Assembly: GCA_963682175.1 (NCBI GenBank)
Contig: OY821792.1
Location: forward strand, 32,114,652 to 32,178,651
Direction: 5' to 3'
Source: Triglochin maritima
Taxonomy: Eukaryota > Streptophyta > Magnoliopsida > Alismatales > Juncaginaceae
Length of the DNA stretch: 64,000 nt
Below the pieces are notes generated by a model. The model searched no databases. It saw only the letters and a list, made by a program, of their open reading frames with translations, and had not been told where the DNA came from. Of this stretch, positions 56,712 to 64,000 are shown piece after piece (the stretch's first letter is position 1; each line of letters opens with the position of its first letter). Position numbers and translations under genes: made by a program.

Positions 56712-59700
56712 CTACTCACCGAAAAGCTCTGGATACTGCCTTCTGACATCCTCCTCGATCTCCCAAGTGGCCTCGCGCTCGCTGTGATGCTGCCACCTGA
56801 CCTTCACCATCGGAATGGTCCTCCTCCTGAGCTGATGATCCATGCGATCGACAATCTCAACTGGTCTCTCCTCGAGCGACAAGTCCTGCTGAATCTCTGG
56901 CACTGCTATCTCAATAACGTGCGACGGATCTGCCACATACTTCCTCAGCATCGACACATGGAAGACATCATGCAGACCCGAAAACTGCGGCGGCAATGCA
57001 ATCCGGTAGGCAACCTCTCCAACTCGGTCGAAGATCTCAAACGGTCCAACATATCTCGGACTGAGCTTCCCCTTCTTCCCAAACCTCATCACACCTCTGG
57101 CTGGGGAAATCTTCAGAAACACATGGTCGCCCACCTCGAAACTCAGCACTCGTCTGCGTCGATCTGCATAACTCTTCTGCCTGCTCTGCGCTGTGGCCAG
57201 TCTCCTCCTGATCACATCCATCTTCTCTGCATACATCTGCACGATCTCTGGCCCAACTAACTGCCTCTCGCCCACATCACTCCAGCATACCGGTGATCTG
57301 CAAGGCCTCCCGTACAACGCCTCGTACGGTGCCATCCCAATACTCGAGTGGTAGCTGTTGTTGTAGGCGAACTCTATCAGCGGCAGGTGCTCATCCCAGT
57401 GCCCTGCCCAATCCAGTGTGCATGCTCTCAGCATATCCTCCAGGGTCTGTATCGTCCTCTCTGACTGACCATCGGTCTGCGGATGAAACGCTGTACTGAA
57501 TCTCAGACGCGTCCCCAAAGCCTGCTGCAGACTCCCCCAAAATCTGGAAGTGAAACGAGGATCTCGATCGGAGATGATGCTCACTGGCACTCCATGTAAC
57601 CTGACTATCTCCTCCACGTACAACCTAGCCAGACCCTCCAAAGGCAACGTGGTCCTGATCGCTAAGAAATGCGCCGACTTGGTCAGTCGATCGACTATCA
57701 CCCAAATCGCGTCGTGGAATCTCCTCGTCTTCGGCAATCCCGTGACAAAATCCATCGTCACGTGCTCCCACTTCCACTCAGGAAGCTCAATACACTGCAT
57801 CGGTCCTGCTGGCCTCTGATGCTCAATCTTCACCTGCTGGCAGACCAAGCATCGCTCCACAAACTCTGCAACATCCTTCTTCATGCCCTTCCACCAGAAG
57901 TTCCGCTGCAGGTCCTTATACATCTTCGTGCTCCCCGGATGAATGGTGTATCTAGCTCTGTGTGCCTCCTCCATGATGTCATCTCTCAGCCCATCAACCT
58001 TCGGCACCCAGATCCGACTCCTGAACCTCAAACCACCATCAACCCCCACACTGAAATCTGACCCATCTCTGGAAGCCAACTGTAGCAGACCAGCTAACTC
58101 CTCATCCCCCTGCTGAGCCTGAACCAACCGTGAGACAGTCTGCGGCTCCACCCGAAGCCCAGCAATCACTGCTCCCTCTGAACCCTCGGTGAAAGGACTC
58201 CACTCTGACAAGGCCTCGAGTAGCCTCCACTCCTGGATGCACAGACTCGCAACAGAAACCTCCACCTTCCTGCTCAGCGCGTCTACAACCGAATTCGCCT
58301 TCCCCGGATGATAAGAAATGGTGAAGTCGTAGTCCTTAATGAACTCAAGCCATCTCGCTGCCTCATATTCAGCTCCTTCTGCGAGAACAAGTACTTCAGA
58401 CTCTGATGATCGGTGAAGACCTCGAACTGCTCGCCATACAGATAGTGCCGCCAGGTCTTCAACGCGTGAACTACCGCCGCCAACTCCAGATCGTGAGTCG
58501 GGTAGTTCTTCTCGTGCACCTTCAGCTGCCTCGAAGCGTACGCGACCACCTTCCCATGCTGCATCAGAACACAACCCAAGCCTACTCCTGATGCATCGCT
58601 GTAAATCACGTAGCCTCCACTGCCACTCGGTAGCGTCAGAATAGGTGCTGTCGTCAATCGCCTCTTCAGCTCCTGAAAGCTGTCCTCGCACTTCTGGGAC
58701 CAAACGAACTTGACGCCTTTCTGCATCAACGCTGTCAGCGGCGACGCAAGTCTGGAGAAATCCTGGATGAACCGTCTGTAATACCCTGCCAGTCCAACGA
58801 AACTCCTGATCTCCGTCACGCTCGTCGGGGCTCTCCACTGAGTCACTGCCTCGACCTTCGCCGGATCCACTGAAATCCCATCTGCTGACACAATATGCCC
58901 CAGAAAAGCCACCTGATCCAACCAAAACTCACACTTCGTGTACTTGGCATAAAGCTGCTGATCCCTCAAGATGCCAAGCACAATCCTCAGGTGCTCTCGA
59001 TGCTGCTCCCTGTCAGGCGAGTATACCAAGATGTCGTCTACGAATACAACGACAAATCTGTCAAGGTACGGCTGGAAGGTCCTATTCATCAGATCCATGA
59101 ATGCTGCAGGTGCATTCGTCAGTCCAAATGGCATCACCAAGAACTCGTAGTGGCCGTACCGCGTCCTGAAGGCTGTCTTCTGAACATCCGCCTCCCTGAT
59201 CCGCAACTGGTGATAACCCGAACGCAGATCGATCTTCGAGAACACTCTCGCCGTCTGCAACTGATCAAACAAATCATCAATCCTGGGCAAAGGGTACCGG
59301 TTCCGAACGGTAACCTTATTCAGCATCCTGTAGTCAATGCACATCCGCAACGATCCATCCCTCTTCTTCACGAAGAGCACAGGCGCTCCCCATGGAGAAA
59401 CACTCGGTCGAATGAACCCGGACTCCATCAACTCCTGCAACTGCTTCTTCAGCTCTGTCAACTCTGCAGGTGCCATACGATACGGTGCCTTCGACTGAGG
59501 TGTCGTACCCGCTACCAGCTCGATGCCGAACTCGATCTCTCGGTGCGGCGGTAACGCTGGAATCTCCGCTGGAAACACATCCGGAAACTCCCGCACAATC
59601 TCTATGTCCTCCAGCCTCCTCGTCTCAGGATCAGGAACTACCAGCGTGGCCACAAACGCTCTGCATCCCTGCTGCATCAGTCTCTGTGCCCTAACTGCAG

Positions 59701-61120
59701 ACACAATCAGACGACCCCCTCTGCTCCTCGCACCTCTGATCAGAACATCTGGCAAGCCCTCCATCGGAATCAGGATCTTCTTCTCACGGCAAAAGACCCG
59801 CACGTCGTACTGTGACAGCCAGTCCATCCCCAGTATGACGTCGAAGTCCACCATCGGTAACAAGACCAGATCTGCCGGAAAATCGTGGTCTCCCGAAGCA
59901 ACTGTGGTGCCGGGGAAAAAGCTCCCCACAGTGCCCACCTCACCCATGAGCGTGCTGACATCCAAAACATCAGTCAGCAGCACAGGGGTCCGACCCAACT
60001 CGCCAGCAAACTTCTCCGAGATGAAGGAGTGAGTGGCGCCGCAATCAAACAACACACGCGCAACCGAACCAGAAACTGAAAGCGTACCTTCCACGACGGT
60101 GTTGGAGTCCCTCGCCTCCTCAGCCTGGATAGTGAAGACTCGCCCAGTCCTCCTGCTCTGCCCCGGTGCAACAACTGACCGGCTGCCTCCACCTCTGCCT
60201 ACTGCTGGTGGTCCTGGCCTCCTGCTCGGCTCTCCCTGCCTCTGAGGACAATCACGGACAAAATGCCCCATCTGACCACAACCCATGCACGCTCCAGTCC
60301 GACGGGGACACTCCTGTCCTGGATGGAACCTCCCGCAGTAAGTGCACGCTCCTGACTGACGTGCTCCTCCTCCATCGAACCTGGGCCTCTTGCCCGGGTT
60401 CCCTGCTCCACGACCTGCTACTCTGCTGCCGGTGCTCACTGGCGCCTTCCGCGCCTCCTGAATACACTCCCTCTGGTCCTGCTCGATGATCGTAGCATGC
60501 TTCACTGCATCTGCAAGGGTCCGCGGCATGCTGTTGATCACCCGAGAACGAAGCGGCTGTCTCAGTCCCTTCACGAACTTCCTCGCCCGCTTCTCTGGGG
60601 TCACACAAATCTCAGGGCAGTAACGCTCCAAAGCGTTGAACCTGCTGATGTAGCTCGTCAGTGTCATGTCCTTCTGCTCCAGCGACATGAACTCCTCCCT
60701 CTTCTGATCTCTGACATGCTGGGGGAAGTACTGCTCATGAAACACCTCCAAGAACTCCTCCCAGCTGACATCTGCACGGTCATCAAACAACACCGTGGAC
60801 GTAGATCTCCACCAGTTGGCGGCCTCGCCATCGAACACGTAGGTGGCCAGCTCCACCATCCTCTCAGGTGCTACACCAATAGCACGGAAGATCTTCTCCA
60901 TCCTGAAGACCCAGTCCTCTGCAACCTCTGGGGCCCTCCTGCCATCAAAAGTCGGCGGGTGCTGACGCATGAACCGATCGTGCTCAGCTCCCACTCCGCC
61001 CTGGGCGCTCTGAGCTGCCTGACGCTCCAGAAACTCGCCCAACCTGTCCCACTGAGCACCTGAAGTGTCGTCACTGGGATCACGATCGCGTGGAGAACTC
61101 CTCACGCGCCTAGGTGCCAT
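56712..61120 (-). pseudogene. gypsy gag-pol with one frameshift
   Basis: The first frame (61120-58283, start [12 protein letters not shown]) encodes gag, two zinc knuckles ([27 protein letters not shown]), protease ([23 protein letters not shown]), reverse transcriptase ([23 protein letters not shown]) and RNase H ([23 protein letters not shown]). Near 58354-58360, just after LNMRQR, the frame shifts by one base. The second frame continues from [20 protein letters not shown] to 56712 with the integrase: a HHCC finger (HRARYTIHPG..CLVCQQ), Asp in MDFVTGLP, Asp in ISDRDPRF, Glu in SERTIQTLEDM, and a terminal chromodomain-like VKVRWQHHSEREATWEIEED. Apart from that single lesion, all enzymatic motifs look intact. 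Confidence 0.9.
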
Positions 61121-61237
61121 CTGTCACCACAACAATCAACAGATAAGCAACAATGCATGCATGAGTTACGGAAATAATGCATGCCTCTAGCACTACTCCT
61201 AAGGGTGGTTCTTTAGACGAAGACACAGGAATCGACC

Positions 61238-61249
61238 GCTCTGATACCA
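61238..61249 (-). other. Primer-binding site of the gypsy element
   Basis: Minus strand TGGTATCAGAGC, three bases inside the 5' LTR edge at 61253; complementary to initiator tRNA-Met. Confidence 0.85.
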
Positions 61250-61252
61250 AGT

Positions 61253-61375
61253 TGTAACGTCCCGAAACAGCGGAAGATTTAAAATTTCAAAATAACCAAC
61301 ATAACAGACAACTCACGCGGGAACGTCACTAATATATAAATATATAAATCCGGGTGCACCCAAAATACAAGGAGT
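61253..61375 (-). repeat. Truncated 5' LTR (123 bp)
   Basis: Matches the LTR start at 54501 onward with one visible difference (GTCCCG versus GTTCCG), then breaks off at GGAGT. Five bases (ATGAT) separate it from the copied flank at 61381. Confidence 0.85.
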
Positions 61376-61380
61376 ATGAT

Positions 61381-61821
61381 GTATTTGTAAAGTAATTCCC
61401 TGCTTGTTCATGCCCCCTGCCTCAACTGTCCTATGATGATGTAATTAGCTGCTGACATCTTCCATTACAGGTGAATCAACGAACAGTTCAGGGAGGTCAT
61501 TAACATGTAGATAAGATACAAAACATAAGAACAAACCAGTAGGTCATTAACACGTCATAAAGTTAATTTGGTTCCATGCTTATCTGCACCACTCAACTTA
61601 TCTCCTAGAAAAAAAAAACTAAACCCAGCATAGATATGGAAGCAAGGATCTTGAAACCAGGATGTTCCCAAATGTTGTGCTTGCATCTTTTGTCCAGGGA
61701 CATGTTCACGTTTTGTTGCTTGAGTTCTTTTAATACCCTGTCCCTCTTCTCACCCATCAAAGTAACGAAACAATCAACATAACAATTACAAATTCTCCTG
61801 CATAATATTATGAACAGAAGA
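61381..61821. repeat. Left-flank segment, second copy
   Basis: Near-identical to 54061-54500, with one added base. It is single-copy flank DNA that should not occur between the element's internal region and an LTR. Confidence 0.9.
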
Positions 61822-63984
61822 TGTAACGTTCCGAAACAGCGGAAGATTTAAAATTTCAAAATAACCAACATAACAGACAACTCACGCGGGAACGTCACTA
61901 ATATATAAATATATAAATCCGGGTGCACCCAAAATACAAGGAGTTTTCCAAAAGAAGTACAACTACAATACTGATACAATGGAATAGAATACAAGTAGTC
62001 GTACGGTCTAGCAACTGCCGAAGAGGATCCGACTCCAAACCACTCCGTCCTCGGTCACCACCCACCCGGACCTACTGCGATCCTGAAAAAGATGCAACAA
62101 CAATGCCTGAGTTTCCAGAAAGAAACCCCGTATACCAACTCACCTATATGCATGCATCACATAATGAACCTATCATACTAGTAGCATGTCATGGCATCAA
62201 CAGATATGGAAAATAGTTCCCCCGAAGGGTAAAACAGGACATCAGTCCGACAATCAATCATCGGGTCTCCCGAAGAGACCTACTGCAGGCACATGCAGTC
62301 TAGTAGCCCGCGACATCGCACCCCCCACACGCAGCTACACTACTCAAGGGTTCGGCAGGGAGCCTCTGTCACGTCTACGCGCCGATAGAAACAGATCTGT
62401 AAATCTCAGTGGTCGGGGCCACAGGGACCAACGGGGCCGTCGCCCGGAAGGTATAACAACATCATCTCGGTAGGTGCCCAGCCGAGGAAAACAACAAGCC
62501 GGCACAGCCTCGGCCCAACAATCATCATCGCCGGCACAACCTCGGCGGCATCACCGGCACAGCATCGGTGGTCCATCACAACGTCCGGCACAACATCGGA
62601 CGGGTCCAGACCGAAGTCTGCCAGGTCATCGGGCTCCTCGAGCCGCGAACACCAACCGCGCCGCTATAAAAGCAGGGCAGCGACCTCCGTAGCCCCAAGG
62701 GCCGGTAGTCACCTCACCCAACGCCAGTTGCGTGCCCGCACAACATCACACTGGGATCCGCGATCCCTCAGGCCTGCTATACTACAAAGTGCCAACAAAC
62801 ATCTCAAAAGTCACGGTCCATACATGGAGCTGACGTGTCCCGAACACCCACACTCTTCCCAACGGCGGTCCCTGGGCAGGCACGCATCACGCGCCCACCG
62901 TCACCTCCCGGCTCACGCACAAGGCGAGGACACGGGTTTCCGTGGACAAAGTTGGCGTTCAAAAAGGGAACCAGGAATTTTGTCCTGGGCCCAAACGGTC
63001 GACCGTAAGAGGTAATTCGGTAGACCGTTTCCAGAAAGGAATCGGTCGACCGTCCCTAACACGGTCTACCGCTGCGCACAGAACACAATCCCCCAACGGT
63101 CTACCGAAGGTCTAAAACCGGTCGACCGAACGAGGTCAAAATCCGGAGTCTGGTCAACATTACAATCCAGTCTATCGGTCGACCGACTCAGGTCCCGGTC
63201 GACCGAAAACTAACAGTACAACTTCTACATCATTTTATTCCATCGGTCGACCGACTCAGGGGTCTCGGTCGACCGACAACAGTTAGGGTCAACCTATATT
63301 TCTACGTCATATAACGGTCGACCGAACATACTCCAAAGTCCGAACATCATGCAATATAATCCAATATATATAAGTTCCGGTCGACCGAACACAAGACCTC
63401 GGTCGACCGAAACGCAACAGACAGTAAAGATATACATGCATTCGGTCTACCGTCCAAGGACCGGTCGACCGCCCGGTCGTCTTCAACCTCGCGCCAGCCG
63501 AGGTTTCTTCGCCCAAACGCGACGTCGGAGAGGCCTCCGACCTCCTCCGACCGACCAACACGACCCTCTCATGAGTGTCCACAACAAAACCACACTAGAG
63601 AGCGGCATACCTCACACGACGACGAAAACCCGCCGGAGCCTCGCTCGCGCACGTCGTCACCTCCGGCCTCCTCGCGCGTCTACCTCCGCACGTCTCACGC
63701 CACCGGCGTCGTCTCCTCCTCAGCTGCTCGCCGCACAAGAGAAACGAGAGTGGATGAGTGAATGGAGAGAAAATGAGAGAGAGAGAGAGAAAACACGTTA
63801 TAAACCCATCCAAACCATCTCTCCGCTACAGTCGCCTACACAGCTCAACCCATCACCTCTCTCCCACGCGCACAATACTCGCCTCCTTCCCCTTCCCCAT
63901 GCATACCACGCCTCCCCATGCCAAGCCAACCCTAATCCTCCTCTAATCCAAGTTTAACCCTAATCTAGGGTTTGGGTTCTAACA
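61822..63984 (-). mobile_element. Complete solo-like LTR (2163 bp) of the same gypsy family
   Basis: Flanked by GAAGA at 61817-61821 and 63985-63989, a perfect 5-bp target duplication with no internal sequence. By itself this is the structure of a solo LTR at the same insertion site as the full element. It differs from 54501-56669 by a few single bases and the GA-repeat length. Confidence 0.85.
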
Positions 63985-64000
63985 GAAGACATGAAAATAA

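Larger units (their letters stand above)
54501..61375 (-). mobile_element. Ty3/gypsy chromovirus (Tekay/Del-like), minus strand
   Basis: In minus orientation: a 5' LTR fragment (61375-61253), primer-binding site (61249-61238), gag-pol (61120-56712, one frameshift), polypurine tract (56683-56670), and a full 2169-bp 3' LTR (56669-54501). GAAGA at 54496-54500 is the target duplication; its partner is at 63985-63989, beyond a further LTR. The integrase C-terminus carries a chromodomain-like segment, placing it with chromoviruses. Confidence 0.85.

Noticed and set aside
61381..61821. Possible second 3' end of a kinase gene copy
   Set aside because: It duplicates only the non-coding flank (54061 onward); no kinase exon is repeated.
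1..64000. tRNA or rRNA genes
   Set aside because: No cloverleaf-like or rRNA-like segment was recognised by eye; the only tRNA-related sequences are the retrotransposon primer-binding sites. A covariance-model scan would settle it.

Overview
The window is nuclear DNA from a flowering plant, most likely a eudicot; I cannot name the species. The evidence is spliced genes with GT-AG introns (and two apparent GC-AG introns), plant-specific families (a large SPL/SBP factor, a Pti1-like kinase, cytosolic ATP-citrate lyase alpha chain, plant mobile domain proteins), telo-box promoter motifs and plant-type LTR, MULE and hAT elements. No tRNA, rRNA, CRISPR or prokaryotic feature was recognised.

Six host genes can be modelled with consistent reading phase across all junctions: (1) the 5' part of a POL5/MYBBP1A-like nucleolar protein gene (29-3450, minus; runs off the left edge); (2) a Rolling-stone-like multi-pass membrane protein (17884-20880, plus, 8 exons); (3) ATP-citrate lyase alpha chain (26631-29772, plus, 12 exons); (4) S-adenosylmethionine synthetase (32103-33281, plus, uninterrupted CDS with a leader intron); (5) an SPL1/SPL12-type SBP transcription factor with a C-terminal membrane segment (36909-42571, minus, 10 exons); (6) a Pti1-like receptor-like cytoplasmic kinase (51948-53887, plus, 7 exons) whose catalytic-loop aspartate is replaced by asparagine.

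Most of the rest is mobile DNA. 4.2-6.3 kb holds two MULE fragments. 7.5-9.6 kb is a decayed CIPK kinase copy split by a 1543-bp solo LTR with a CTAAA target duplication. 9.9-17.8 kb looks like one large MULE with two convergent decayed genes, a FAR1-like transposase (plus) and a plant-mobile-domain/coiled-coil/Ulp1-like gene (minus); each has an intron filled by a 21-bp minisatellite with the same core on its own sense strand, and a hAT MITE sits in an exon of the second gene. 18.9-19.6 kb is another hAT MITE inside an intron. 21.3-26.3 kb is an apparently intact, very young Ty1/copia element with LTRs that read as identical. 43.9-50.3 kb is a second MULE with 55-bp terminal inverted repeats, again with a transposase (mudrA type) converging on a plant mobile domain gene. 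54.5-64.0 kb is a Ty3/gypsy chromovirus (minus strand, one frameshift in pol), followed by a repeat of the left flank plus a solo LTR. That layout is what joining the full-length allele and the solo-LTR allele of one insertion would give.

The host genes do not form a pathway cluster. ACLA (cytosolic acetyl-CoA) and SAMS (methyl donor) are both housekeeping metabolism but are independently promoted. The strongest unexplained signals are the paired intronic minisatellites, the clusters of the palindrome CGGTNNACCG in two different LTR families, the convergent transposase/PMD design seen twice, and the duplicated LTR locus at the right edge.
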